DNA of 18,881 nt from CAZAMP01 sp964486455 (GCA_964486455.1 CAZAMP010000067.1:1-18881); one strand, 5' to 3'. Positions 1 through 7,894 are shown, counted from the first letter of the stretch. The notes: a model not told the origin generated them from the letters alone. Made by a program: numbers and translations.

Positions 1-153
1 GCAGTAACTCATCTCCAGAGGCGGCAGGCGCCGCTCATCATCGATCGACCCTGATAGTCTCCACGTGGTGGAACTCGTTCACCGCGTGAGTAAGGGGCTT
101 TTTGTTGCCTGGGCATTTCGGCAACTCGACTCGGAATGCTCCGGAGCAGGCGA

Positions 154-876
154 ATGCTGGTCAGCGACACCACGGAATCCGGTACAACACCTCCAGTTCC
201 GGAAGGGCCCTCCTCGCGGTCGGAGACCTCGGGCGAGAAGCCGTTTCGCGTGGAGCTCTCGCCTCGGGAAGGTGCCTACCTTCGCGTCGGTAAGCGTATG
301 CTGGACGTGGTCGCGTCATCCATCATGCTCATTCTCCTTTCTCCGCTGTTTCTGATTGTTGCGATCTGTATCAAACGCGACTCCCCCGGACCCGTCTTCT
401 ATCGCTGCGACAGGGTCGGCCTGGGTGGGGAGCACTTCACGTTTCTGAAGTTCCGCTCGATGTGCGAGGGCGCGCGGGAGCGCAAGGCGGATCTACAGGA
501 TCTCAACGAGGTCGACGGTCCGGTCTTCAAGGTGAGTGACGATCCCCGCATTACCGGTGTGGGGCGTTTCCTGAGGCGCAGCAGCATCGACGAGCTGCCG
601 CAACTCATGCACGTGTTGACCGGCAAGATGTCGCTCGTGGGACCCCGGCCCCCCGAGCCCGGGGAAGTGCGGCAGTACGAGACGTGGCAGCTGCGGCGTC
701 TCAGCGTCGTGCCCGGGATCACGTGCCTCTGGCAAATCAGCGGCCGGAGCCTGATCGGGTTCGACGAGTGGATGCGACTCGATCTGGAGTACATCGACAA
801 TCGCTGCTTCTCGCTCGACTTCAAGATTCTGATCAGGACGTTGCCGGCCGTTCTCTCCGGCAAGGGGGCATATTGA
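154..876 (+). CDS. Initiating phosphoglycosyl transferase (bacterial sugar transferase, small monotopic type)
   Basis: This enzyme should transfer a sugar-1-phosphate from an NDP-sugar to undecaprenyl phosphate at the inner membrane, the first step of exopolysaccharide or O-antigen repeat assembly. With the ATG at 154 it has 240 residues. A polar stretch of about 45 residues is followed by one hydrophobic helix (about 52-74) broken by RDSPGP, then KFRSM, the catalytic Asp-Glu pair in SSIDELPQL (about 146-147), SLVGPRPP and the PGITCLWQISGR block, all hallmarks of the family. It lacks the N-terminal multi-helix part of WcaJ/WbaP-like long forms. I chose ATG 154 because GGAG lies at 143-146; the in-frame ATG at 136 has no good ribosome site. 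It heads five glycosyltransferase genes, so it probably starts their repeat unit. The sugar it uses cannot be read from the sequence. Confidence 0.93.
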   Translation: MLVSDTTESGTTPPVPEGPSSRSETSGEKPFRVELSPREGAYLRVGKRMLDVVASSIMLILLSPLFLIVAICIKRDSPGPVFYRCDRVGLGGEHFTFLKFRSMCEGARERKADLQDLNEVDGPVFKVSDDPRITGVGRFLRRSSIDELPQLMHVLTGKMSLVGPRPPEPGEVRQYETWQLRRLSVVPGITCLWQISGRSLIGFDEWMRLDLEYIDNRCFSLDFKILIRTLPAVLSGKGAY

Positions 877-878
877 CC

Positions 879-2027
879 GTGACTGCACCCACGCGTATTA
901 CGCCCCAACCAACGGTGAATACCGCGCGGAAGCTGCTCTTTTTCTCGGATGCTCCTTATGAGGGCGGCGCCGAGCGCTATATCGAGTATCTGGTCGGCAG
1001 CCTGTCCGACGAGTGGCGGGTATCGATCGTCACGCGGGAGCGGGGCGCGCTGGATGCGTGGGTCGCGCGGCTCGAAGAGGACGGCGTCCACGTCATTCGA
1101 GCAGCGGACACCACCACCGGTCTTCTGTCGGCGCTGTGGCGGGAGGTGAGACGGGGGAAACCCGACGTCGTGCACGTGAACCTCCCGAACAGCTACTCGG
1201 CCTTCTACACCGTCGTCGCGCCGCTCGCGCGCCTGGCCGGCGCACGCAGCATCGTGACCACGGAACACCTGACGATGATCACACCGATGCGGCTACGAGG
1301 GCTGCTGCGGCGGGCGATGACGGCATTCGTGGACCGAGTCATCACGATCAGTGAATCGAACCGATCCGATCTCACCGAGTCCCATCGATTACCGGCGAGT
1401 CGCGTGCGTGTCGTCTTCAACGGGGTGCCGAAGCCTCCGGAGCCTTCCGAGGATGACGTCCGTGATGTTCGTGAGGCGCTCGGGGTGAGCGAGGGGGAAG
1501 CGCTCATCGTGCATCTCGGAGCGCTTACCGAGCGAAAAGGCCACCGATTCCTGCTGCGGGCGGCCGCAACGCTGCTCGATCTCTCGTGGCACATGGCGTT
1601 CGTCGGGGACGGAGAGGATGCCGATGCGCTCACGGGGCTCGCACGCGAGCTCGGCATGGCCGATCGCCTCACCCTCACGGGACACCGTGACGACGTCGGC
1701 GCCATTCTGGGAGCGGCGGATGTGCTCGTCCTGCCGTCGAGGTTGGAGGGGATGCCGCTCGTGCTTCTCGAGGCACTCGCGCTCGGCACTCCGGCGATCA
1801 CCACGACCGTATACGGCGTTCCGGAGATCTACGCCGGCGGCGACGCGGCTGTTCTGGTTCCGTACGGCGACGAGCGCGCGCTCGCGAGCGCGCTCGATCA
1901 GCTTGTTTCCGACCCGGAGCGTCGGAGCGCCATGGGCGCCGCGGCGCGCGATCTCTACACGGCCCGGTACACGGCGGAGCGGATGACGCGGGAGACTGTG
2001 GTCGTCTATGAGGAGGCGCTGGCGTGA
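879..2027 (+). CDS. GT4-family glycosyltransferase
   Basis: A GT-B fold retaining glycosyltransferase that should add one sugar from a nucleotide donor to the lipid-linked glycan on the cytoplasmic side. With the GTG start at 879 it has 382 residues, usual for the family. The N-terminal domain has the acceptor-side loop EGGAERYIEYL (about 28-38) and TEH at 128-130. The donor domain has VFNGV (179-183), HLGALTERKGH (about 212-222) and the EX7E signature with E290 and E298 in RLEGMPLVLLEAL. The start is uncertain: a TTG at 873 overlaps the upstream stop but lies only 4 bases from AAGGGGG (862-868), while GTG 879 lies 10 bases away. Both keep it coupled to the phosphoglycosyl transferase gene. 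Its end overlaps the next gene by 4 bases (GTGA). The sugar specificity is unknown. Confidence 0.93.
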   Translation: MTAPTRITPQPTVNTARKLLFFSDAPYEGGAERYIEYLVGSLSDEWRVSIVTRERGALDAWVARLEEDGVHVIRAADTTTGLLSALWREVRRGKPDVVHVNLPNSYSAFYTVVAPLARLAGARSIVTTEHLTMITPMRLRGLLRRAMTAFVDRVITISESNRSDLTESHRLPASRVRVVFNGVPKPPEPSEDDVRDVREALGVSEGEALIVHLGALTERKGHRFLLRAAATLLDLSWHMAFVGDGEDADALTGLARELGMADRLTLTGHRDDVGAILGAADVLVLPSRLEGMPLVLLEALALGTPAITTTVYGVPEIYAGGDAAVLVPYGDERALASALDQLVSDPERRSAMGAAARDLYTARYTAERMTRETVVVYEEALA

Positions 2028-3253
2028 AGATCCTCATCGTGAAGCCTCATCTACCCATTCCGCCGACGCAAGGCACCAGGCGTGTCACGCTGGGACTCCT
2101 CCGCGACCTTGCCAGCGAACACGACGTGGCCTATCTGACGATGCTGGAGTCTCGTGACGAGGAGCGACTGATCCCGGATGTCGAGAAGCTTGGGGTCACC
2201 GTCAGGGCGAGCTTGATGCCGAACAGACGGTCGCTCTTGCATCGCGTCTACTATCGCGCGGTCAACGACACGTCGGCGTTTCTCACGGGCTACCCGCGTG
2301 ACTACTACTACTCGACCCCGGGGATTCTCGCGGAAGCGCTCGACCGCTGGACCCGTGAAGAGGCGTTCGATCTGGTTGTTCTCGAATACTGGAAGCTCGG
2401 GCGCCTGCTCCCGTTCGTCCGAAGCGGTCGTCCGGTCGTGCTGGCGCACGATGCCGAGTTCGTTAAGCGGGCGCGCGAACGCGCCGTTCTCAAGGAGACA
2501 GCCGGAGGTGGCCTGTCGACGTGGCGCCTCGAACGGGAGTCCCGACGAGAGATCGAGACGCTCCGCCACTGCCCCACGATTCTCGCGCTGACGGAACGGG
2601 ATCGGAGCGATCTTCTCGACGCGTTCGGCGGCGCGTATCGGGGCGAGATCCACGTGCTGCCGGTGGGCGTCGATCTCCCGGCCGGTCTGAGCGGCGTCGA
2701 GCCCGACCCGGTCGCCGTCGGGTTTCTAGGTTCGTTCAAAGCCGACTTCAATGTGGACTCGCTGCGGTACTTCCTGAACGAGATCTGGCCGGAGATCCGA
2801 AAGCGCAATGGCGCGGCCCGGCTTCTCGTCGCGGGAGGTGATCTTCCCCCGGAGTTCGAGAGCCGGTCGGGGGAGAATGGGATTCGTTTTCTCGGCTACG
2901 TCGAAGACCTCGCCGAGTACGTCGCGTCGCTTTCGGTCTTTGTCGTTCCGCTCCGCTACGGAGGCGGGCTTCGGATCCGCCTCATCGAGGCGCTGAGCAT
3001 GGGGGCCGCCGTGGTGGCCACGTCGGTCGCCGTCGCCGGGCTGGAGCTGGATGCAAACTCGCACTATCTCGAGGCGGACGACCCCGTGTCATTCGCCGAG
3101 GCCGTCGGGCGGGTTCTCGCTGACGGCGTGCTCAGGGAGCGGCTCGTCGAGGAGGGGCGCCGGATCGCGCGGGAGCGGTACGAGTCGTCGGTGACGCGCC
3201 GCCGTACGCTGGAGCTGTTTCGGGAGCTTGGAGATCAGCAGAATGCTGCCTGA
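2024..3253 (+). CDS. GT4-family glycosyltransferase (GGGLRIR subtype)
   Basis: A second GT-B glycosyltransferase, 409 residues, starting with GTG in a GTGA overlap with the previous gene. It opens with MKILIVKPHLPIPPTQGTRR, the G-T-R-R loop binding the acceptor side. AHDAEF (about 141-146) sits where related proteins have HNVES. The donor half carries FLGSFKADFNVDSLRYF (about 234-250) and PLRYGGGLRIRLIEALSMG (about 309-327). This subtype, with R-x-G-G-G-x-R-x-[KR]-x-x-E-A in place of the plain EX7E spacing, is common in exopolysaccharide clusters of the EpsH/PEP-CTERM type, but no exosortase is seen here. The donor sugar is not predictable. The order of the five transferases need not be the order of sugar addition. 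Confidence 0.92.
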   Translation: MKILIVKPHLPIPPTQGTRRVTLGLLRDLASEHDVAYLTMLESRDEERLIPDVEKLGVTVRASLMPNRRSLLHRVYYRAVNDTSAFLTGYPRDYYYSTPGILAEALDRWTREEAFDLVVLEYWKLGRLLPFVRSGRPVVLAHDAEFVKRARERAVLKETAGGGLSTWRLERESRREIETLRHCPTILALTERDRSDLLDAFGGAYRGEIHVLPVGVDLPAGLSGVEPDPVAVGFLGSFKADFNVDSLRYFLNEIWPEIRKRNGAARLLVAGGDLPPEFESRSGENGIRFLGYVEDLAEYVASLSVFVVPLRYGGGLRIRLIEALSMGAAVVATSVAVAGLELDANSHYLEADDPVSFAEAVGRVLADGVLRERLVEEGRRIARERYESSVTRRRTLELFRELGDQQNAA

Positions 3254-3265
3254 TGGAGGCATGAG

Positions 3266-4384
3266 TTGTTGAACCCGCTTCGTGTCACATTCGTCGCCAC
3301 CACGTATCGGATGGGCGGCGCGGAAGCGAGCACGTTTGAGCTGGGCCGCCGCATGATGGAGCGCGGTGACCAGGTGGATGTGGTCAGCCTGCGGGAGCCG
3401 GGGGTCGTCGGCGACATGTTTCGCGAGGCCGGGGTCCCTGTCGTGGCGGGATTGGCCGATAACCCCAAGGACCCACGAACGCTGTGGAAGCTCATCCGCC
3501 ACTTTCGGAGGCGGCGCACAGAGGCGGTCTATTTTCTGGACCACACCAACGCGGTCTTCTGGGGCATCCCCGCGGCTCGTCTGGCGGGGGTACCGGTGCG
3601 GCTCATGGTGTTCCACACGACCGGGCTCGCGGATGGTGGGAGCAGCCTGCCATCCGGTGTGCGCCTCGTGCTCGGCGGCGTGACCCGGGCGATCGCCACC
3701 GCGCGTGGCCAGCAGGACTACCTGATGAGCCTCGGGGTCCCCTCCGAGAAGCTCGTGATTATCCGAAACGGTGTGGAAACGTCGCGCCCCGTGAGCCCCG
3801 AGGCTCGTGGGCGACGACGGACCGAGCTTGGTCTCACGAACGACGATCTGGCGGTCGGGATGGTGGCCATGCTCCGACCCGAGAAGGGCCACGAGGTGCT
3901 CTTCGAGGCGGTCAAGTCGCTCAGGAGTCGGTTTCCGACGCTTAGAGTCTTCTTAGTCGGTGACGGCCCGAGGCGGGAAGAGCTGGTAACGAGTGTCGAT
4001 CGCATGGGCCTCGGTGGTGTGATCCGTTTCATGGGGCTGCAAGAAAACGTGCCCGAGTTGGTGGCTGCGTTCGATGTTGTTGTCCTGACATCATATCCAC
4101 GCGTCGAGACGCTTCCGTTTTCGCTGCTGGAGGCGCTCAGCCAGTCGGTGCCGGCGGTTGCGACGCGTGTGGGGAGCCTGCCCGAGATCGTTGAGGACGG
4201 GGGAGCGGGCTACCTCGTGGAGCCGGGAGATCCGGTAGCATTCGGAGAAGCGTTGGCGAGGGTCCTGGGCGACCCCGAGCTTCGCCGGCGCCTTGGAACA
4301 CAAGGTCGGGATTGGGTTTGCCGAGAATTCAACGTGGAGAGGGTCGTGTCGCAGACACGCGACCTGATCAAGCAATGCCTCTAA
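3266..4384 (+). CDS. GT4-family glycosyltransferase
   Basis: A third GT-B glycosyltransferase of the same operon, 372 residues. It shows the N-terminal TTYRMGGAEASTFEL loop (about 12-26), the linker IIRNGV (165-170), AMLRPEKGHEVLFEA (about 201-215), VGDGPRREEL (231-240) and an EX7E motif with E281 and E289 in ETLPFSLLEAL. The start is a TTG: GGAGG at 3255-3259 lies 6 bases from TTG 3266 and 9 from a second TTG at 3269. The nearby ATG at 3261 is in another frame and stops after three codons. The gap to the previous gene is 12 bases, and 11 bases separate its end from the radical SAM gene, so one transcript is likely. Substrate unknown. Confidence 0.92.
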   Translation: MLNPLRVTFVATTYRMGGAEASTFELGRRMMERGDQVDVVSLREPGVVGDMFREAGVPVVAGLADNPKDPRTLWKLIRHFRRRRTEAVYFLDHTNAVFWGIPAARLAGVPVRLMVFHTTGLADGGSSLPSGVRLVLGGVTRAIATARGQQDYLMSLGVPSEKLVIIRNGVETSRPVSPEARGRRRTELGLTNDDLAVGMVAMLRPEKGHEVLFEAVKSLRSRFPTLRVFLVGDGPRREELVTSVDRMGLGGVIRFMGLQENVPELVAAFDVVVLTSYPRVETLPFSLLEALSQSVPAVATRVGSLPEIVEDGGAGYLVEPGDPVAFGEALARVLGDPELRRRLGTQGRDWVCREFNVERVVSQTRDLIKQCL

Positions 4385-4395
4385 GGAGCACACCT

Positions 4396-5385
4396 ATGGA
4401 GCCCAAATCGGCCGTTCTCGCGATCACGTACAAGTGCAATTCCCGATGCACCATGTGCGACATCTGGCAAAAGGAGGTGCCGCCCGAGGTCGAGGCCGAT
4501 TTCTTCCTCCATCTGCCACCTAGCTTGAAGCAGGTGAACATCAGTGGCGGTGAGCCGTTCTTGCGAAAGGACGTCGGTGAGATCCTGGATAACATCGAGC
4601 GGACCTGTAAGGGTGTCCGAATTGTCATGTCCACAAATGGTTTGCAGCCGGCGCGGACGGTGAGGCTTCTGTCGGGCCGAACGCACATCGGCGTCCGGGT
4701 CAGCGTTGACGGGGTCGAAGAGATCCACGACAAGGTCCGGGGTGTCCCCGGCAACTACCAGAAGTGTCTGGAGACGTTGGATCTGCTCCGAGAGGCGGGC
4801 TTCAAGGACCTGGGATTCTCGTACACGGTGAGTGCGGAATCTGATCCGCAGCTCATGGCCATCAAGCGCTTGGCCGACGAAAGGCGGATGGAGTTCACCT
4901 GCTCGGTGGTCCACTCCTCCGAGTTCTTCTTCGGCAAGCAGGAAGAGGTCGTCCCGCGGGTCGAACGGCACGTGAACGAGCTCGAGACGCTGCAGGAGCT
5001 TCAGCTGCGCTCCGGACGCCCGAAGGAGTGGTTCAGGGGTTTCTACACAGAAGGGCTGATCAAAAAGCTTCGCGGCGAGAAGCGCATGATGCCGTGCTAC
5101 GCGCTGGAGGAGTTTTTCTACATGGATCCGTACGGCAATGTCTATCCGTGCAACGTCCTGGACAAACCGATCGGAAACCTCGCGGACAAGCCGTATACCG
5201 AGCTCGTGACCGAGGCCCGGGCGACGCTCGACTACGTGCGAAGCTGTCCGGTTCAGTGCTGGATGGTGTGCACGGCAGCCCCGGCGATGCGTCGGGACAT
5301 CAAGACTCCGGCGTCGTGGGTCCTCCGCCGCAAGCTCTTCGGACGGGGAGACGCCGGGGAGCGCCGAAAGGCCGCCGGTGAATAG
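4396..5385 (+). CDS. Radical SAM protein with SPASM-like C-terminal cysteines
   Basis: A radical S-adenosylmethionine enzyme of 329 residues. The 4Fe-4S cluster that cleaves SAM is held by C14, C18 and C21 in CNSRCTMC, followed by the SAM-binding ISGGEP motif (49-54) and VSVDG (102-106), the order expected for a partial TIM barrel. The C-terminal part has further cysteines at 234, 252, 284, 288 and 292 (YPCNVL, then CPVQCWMVC), which fits an auxiliary cluster of SPASM/Twitch type. ATG 4396 is preceded by AAGGAG at 4383-4388. The next gene starts inside it with GTG 5378. No precursor peptide, protease or peptide exporter is nearby; glycosyltransferases lie on both sides. A sugar- or lipid-modifying role in the glycan pathway is therefore my inference. 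Related enzymes modify peptides, so the substrate stays open. Confidence 0.93.
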   Translation: MEPKSAVLAITYKCNSRCTMCDIWQKEVPPEVEADFFLHLPPSLKQVNISGGEPFLRKDVGEILDNIERTCKGVRIVMSTNGLQPARTVRLLSGRTHIGVRVSVDGVEEIHDKVRGVPGNYQKCLETLDLLREAGFKDLGFSYTVSAESDPQLMAIKRLADERRMEFTCSVVHSSEFFFGKQEEVVPRVERHVNELETLQELQLRSGRPKEWFRGFYTEGLIKKLRGEKRMMPCYALEEFFYMDPYGNVYPCNVLDKPIGNLADKPYTELVTEARATLDYVRSCPVQCWMVCTAAPAMRRDIKTPASWVLRRKLFGRGDAGERRKAAGE

Positions 5386-6604
5386 CACGGTGCGGGTGCT
5401 CCAGGCAAACAAGTTCTTCTTCGTCAAAGGAGGAGCTGAACGCTATTTCTTCGATCTCATTGATGGCTTGGGCCGCGCCGGGCACGAGGTCATTCCGTTC
5501 TCGATGCGACACGCTCAGAACGAGGCCAGTGCCTATTCGGAGCACTTCGTCGACGAGGTTGACTTTCATTCGAACGGATCGTTCTGGGCACGGCTGAGGC
5601 GAGCGCGCGGCTTCATCTATAGCCGCGAGGCGCGGGAGCGGCTGTCAGCGCTCATGGCGGCGAAGAGACCGGACGTGGCGCACTTGCACAACATCGCGCA
5701 TCAGCTCACGCCGTCGATCATCGATGCATTCCGGCAGGCCGGGGTGCCGGTCGTGCAAACGCTGCACGACTTCAAACTGATCTGTTCGTCGTATCTGCTC
5801 TTTTCGAAGGGAGACGTCTGCGAGCGCTGCAGGGGCGACCGCCACTTCCAGGCGGTTCGCCAGCGCTGCCATCACGGCTCTCTCGGAATGAGCATCGTGG
5901 GGTACATGGAGGCGACGGTGCATGCGCGCCGACGGAGCTACGATGGTGTCGATCGCTTTCTCTGTCCAAGCCGGTTCATGAAGGAGAAGTGTGAAAGCTT
6001 CGGCATCGCTCCGGAGAGGCTCGTTCATTTCCCGTACTTTCTGGCAAGTGAGCGCTATCGTCCCGACGTGGAGCCGGGCGACTACGCGCTCTACCTGGGG
6101 CGGTTGTCGCGGGAGAAGGGAGTGTCGACGCTCATTGAAGCCGTGCGTCGTGGGCCGGATCTCCCCCTGGTCATTCTGGGTGGGGGGCCGCTCAAGGAAA
6201 GCCTGGAGAAGGAGGCGGCATCCATGCCGACCCGCGTTCGCTTCGAAGGCTACCTGAGCGGGGATGAGCTGCACGACTGCATCCGCGGCGCGGCGTTCGT
6301 GATCGTGCCGTCGGAGTGGTACGAGAACCTTCCGTACGCCGTACTCGAATCGTTCGCCCTCGGGAAGCCGGTTTTGGGCGCGCGGATCGGAGGGATACCG
6401 GAGATGGTTCGCGACGGGGAGACCGGAACGCTCTTCGAGCCCGGCGACGTGGATGACCTTGCCGCGGCGTGGCATCGGATGGAAGCGGACCGGGATCGCC
6501 TTCGCGAGATGGGCGCGAACGCGCGCTGTCGGATCGAAACGGAGTACGAGGCGGCTTCACACTTGGAGCGCCTCACAGATATTTACCGGAGTGTTGCCGC
6601 GTGA
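5378..6604 (+). CDS. GT4-family glycosyltransferase with a cysteine-containing insert
   Basis: A fourth GT-B glycosyltransferase, 408 residues, starting with GTG inside the 3' end of the radical SAM gene (8-base overlap). The N-terminal NKFFFVKGGAERYFFDL (11-27) is the usual acceptor loop. Next come HLHN (102-105), TLHDFKLIC (128-136) and a short insert with CERC (148-151) and C164 just before HHGS. This Cys-containing insert recurs in one subgroup of GT4 enzymes and could bind a metal, although that is not shown here. The donor domain has LGRLSREKGV (240-249), ILGGGPLKESLE (266-277) and an EX7E pair at E316 and E324 in SEWYENLPYAVLESFALG. Its stop overlaps the next start by 4 bases (GTGA). 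The sugar added is unknown. Confidence 0.93.
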   Translation: MNSTVRVLQANKFFFVKGGAERYFFDLIDGLGRAGHEVIPFSMRHAQNEASAYSEHFVDEVDFHSNGSFWARLRRARGFIYSREARERLSALMAAKRPDVAHLHNIAHQLTPSIIDAFRQAGVPVVQTLHDFKLICSSYLLFSKGDVCERCRGDRHFQAVRQRCHHGSLGMSIVGYMEATVHARRRSYDGVDRFLCPSRFMKEKCESFGIAPERLVHFPYFLASERYRPDVEPGDYALYLGRLSREKGVSTLIEAVRRGPDLPLVILGGGPLKESLEKEAASMPTRVRFEGYLSGDELHDCIRGAAFVIVPSEWYENLPYAVLESFALGKPVLGARIGGIPEMVRDGETGTLFEPGDVDDLAAAWHRMEADRDRLREMGANARCRIETEYEAASHLERLTDIYRSVAA

Positions 6605-7734
6605 AGATCGCGATGATCGGACAGAAAGGCATCCCCGCCACGTATGGTGGAATCGAACGCCACGTGGAGGAGCTGGCCAGCCGTCTTGTCGCGCGGGGAC
6701 ATGAAGTCAGCGTCTACTGTCGCATGCACTATGGGCGCATGCGAGGCCACCACCTCGGTATTCATCTGATCCGTCACCTGACGGTCAAGACGAAACACTT
6801 GGACGCGATCAGCCATTGCGCGATTGCGAGCGTGGATTCGCTGTTCCGTGACTTTGACATCGTTCATTATCACGCTCTGGGGCCGTCGCTCTTCGCGTTT
6901 CTGCCGAGGATGGTGGGGAAGAAAACGGTGGTGACCGTGCACGGCCTGGATTGGCAGCGGGAGAAGTGGGGGCGCTTCGCTCAGACATTCCTTCGCTACT
7001 GCGAGGTCCCGGCGGCGAGATTCCCCGACCAGACCGTCGTCGTCTCGAAGACGCTCAAGGAGTATTTCGAGGAGCATCACGGCACCAACCCGGTCTTCAT
7101 CCCAAACGGCACGCCGATCCCGGACCTCAGAAGCCCCAACAAGCTACGTCGATACAACCTCGACACGGGCCGTTACATTCTCTTTGTCGGGCGGCTGGTG
7201 CCCGAGAAAGGGTGTCACTATCTGCTCGAGGCGTTCAACGGTCTGGAGACGGACGCAAAGCTCGTGCTGGCCGGTGGCTCCAGCTTCAGCGACGGCTACG
7301 TCGATACACTCAAGCGGTTGGGCAACGGAAACAGCCGCATCGTGATGATGGACTACGTCTACGGAGATCTCCTCGAGGAGCTCTGGTCGAACGCCTACTT
7401 CGTGGTCCAGCCGTCGGTCCTCGAAGGCCTTTCGATTGCGCTCCTGGAGGCGCTCTCGTTCGGGAAGTGTGTGGTGGTGAGTGACATCCCCGAGAACCTC
7501 GAGGTCACCGAGGACTGCGCGGTGCCGTTTCGATCGCGCGACGTCGACGATCTCCGGGGCAAGATGGATCACCTGCTTCACAACCCGGAACTCGTCGATT
7601 CGTTCGAGGAGCGGTGCCGAAATCGCATCCGCGAGCACTTCGCGTGGGACGTCGTCGTGGACTCGCTGGAACGCGTCTATCGAAACCTGATCGGTGAAGA
7701 AGAGCGGCCTGAGAAGCTGCCGACCGCCACCTGA
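6601..7734 (+). CDS. GT4-family glycosyltransferase, rhamnosyltransferase-like (DUF1972/Cps2T type N-terminus)
   Basis: A fifth GT-B glycosyltransferase, 377 residues. The N-terminus IGQKGIPATYGGIERHVEEL (6-25) resembles the DUF1972 group, which includes pneumococcal Cps2T/WchF rhamnosyltransferases; this resemblance is from memory of the family and does not fix the substrate. TVHGLDWQREKW (112-123), VSKTLKEYF (148-156), FIPNGTPIP (166-174), FVGRLVPEKGCHYLLEA (195-211) and the EX7E pair E275/E283 in PSVLEGLSIALLEALS support an intact enzyme. GTG 6601 overlaps the previous stop (GTGA). An in-frame ATG at 6613 would remove the first beta strand. It is the last gene of the first block, followed by a 138-base gap with a new promoter. 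Confidence 0.92.
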   Translation: MKIAMIGQKGIPATYGGIERHVEELASRLVARGHEVSVYCRMHYGRMRGHHLGIHLIRHLTVKTKHLDAISHCAIASVDSLFRDFDIVHYHALGPSLFAFLPRMVGKKTVVTVHGLDWQREKWGRFAQTFLRYCEVPAARFPDQTVVVSKTLKEYFEEHHGTNPVFIPNGTPIPDLRSPNKLRRYNLDTGRYILFVGRLVPEKGCHYLLEAFNGLETDAKLVLAGGSSFSDGYVDTLKRLGNGNSRIVMMDYVYGDLLEELWSNAYFVVQPSVLEGLSIALLEALSFGKCVVVSDIPENLEVTEDCAVPFRSRDVDDLRGKMDHLLHNPELVDSFEERCRNRIREHFAWDVVVDSLERVYRNLIGEEERPEKLPTAT

Positions 7735-7753
7735 TGTCGCTTCGGCTGCCTGC

Positions 7754-7783
7754 TTGAAGGCCCGCCGCGTGTGTGCTAGAAAT
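7754..7783 (+). promoter_or_regulatory. Candidate sigma-70 promoter with extended -10 upstream of the mannose-1-phosphate guanylyltransferase gene
   Basis: TTGAAG at 7754-7759 (four of six consensus bases) is followed after exactly 17 bases by TAGAAA at 7777-7782 (four of six), which is directly preceded by TGC, an extended -10 element. Transcription would begin near 7790 and give a leader of about 80 bases ahead of GTG 7873. It lies in the only sizeable gap of the glycan region, just after the stop of the last GT4 gene, so it would let the sugar-nucleotide genes be expressed separately. This is a sequence prediction only. Confidence 0.5.
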
Positions 7784-7894
7784 CGCAATTCTCCAATCAT
7801 TTCACGCGGAGCCGTCCACGAGAAGCGACCAGGTGGCCGGGGTCGCTTCAGCGGGTGAGGAGGGGGAGCATCGTGCTCTACGCGTGTGTGCTAG
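7766..7894 (+). repeat. 14-bp exact direct repeat pair (7766-7779 and 7881-7894)
   Basis: CGCGTGTGTGCTAG occurs twice on the + strand, 115 bases apart. The first copy covers part of the spacer and the TGCTAG of the candidate promoter. The second lies inside codons 3 to 8 of the downstream gene, where it encodes part of YACVLA. Flanking bases differ on both sides, so the match is exactly 14 bases. Confidence 0.6.
7822..7849 (+). promoter_or_regulatory. Leader hairpin (9-bp perfect stem, 10-base loop)
   Basis: GAAGCGACC (7822-7830) is fully complementary to GGTCGCTTC (7841-7849). The hairpin ends about 7 bases before the AGGAGGGGG ribosome site of the downstream gene. No T-run follows, so it is not a terminator as drawn. 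A third copy of one arm, GTCGCTTC at 7736-7743, lies just after the stop of the previous gene and could compete for pairing in read-through transcripts only. Confidence 0.45.

Noticed and set aside
1..153. Coding tail of an upstream gene
   Set aside because: The three forward frames stop at 7, 54 and 89. Any of these could be the end of an upstream gene, but the stretches are too short to show a family, so nothing is annotated.
399..1268. Open frame of 289 codons on the minus strand
   Set aside because: It spans two clear plus-strand genes and reads as an Arg/Ser/Pro-rich sequence without domains.
3261..3272. ATG at 3261 as the start of the third glycosyltransferase
   Set aside because: It is in a different frame and meets TGA after three codons; TTG 3266 or 3269 with GGAGG upstream is the workable start.
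4396..5385. RiPP maturase with a hidden precursor peptide nearby
   Set aside because: There is no free space for a short gene: neighbours overlap or lie within 12 bases, and no small frame with a ribosome site was seen.
4381..5427. Open frame of 348 codons on the minus strand opposite the radical SAM gene
   Set aside because: The plus strand has the cluster cysteines, the GGEP motif and a good ribosome site; the minus translation has no recognisable motif.
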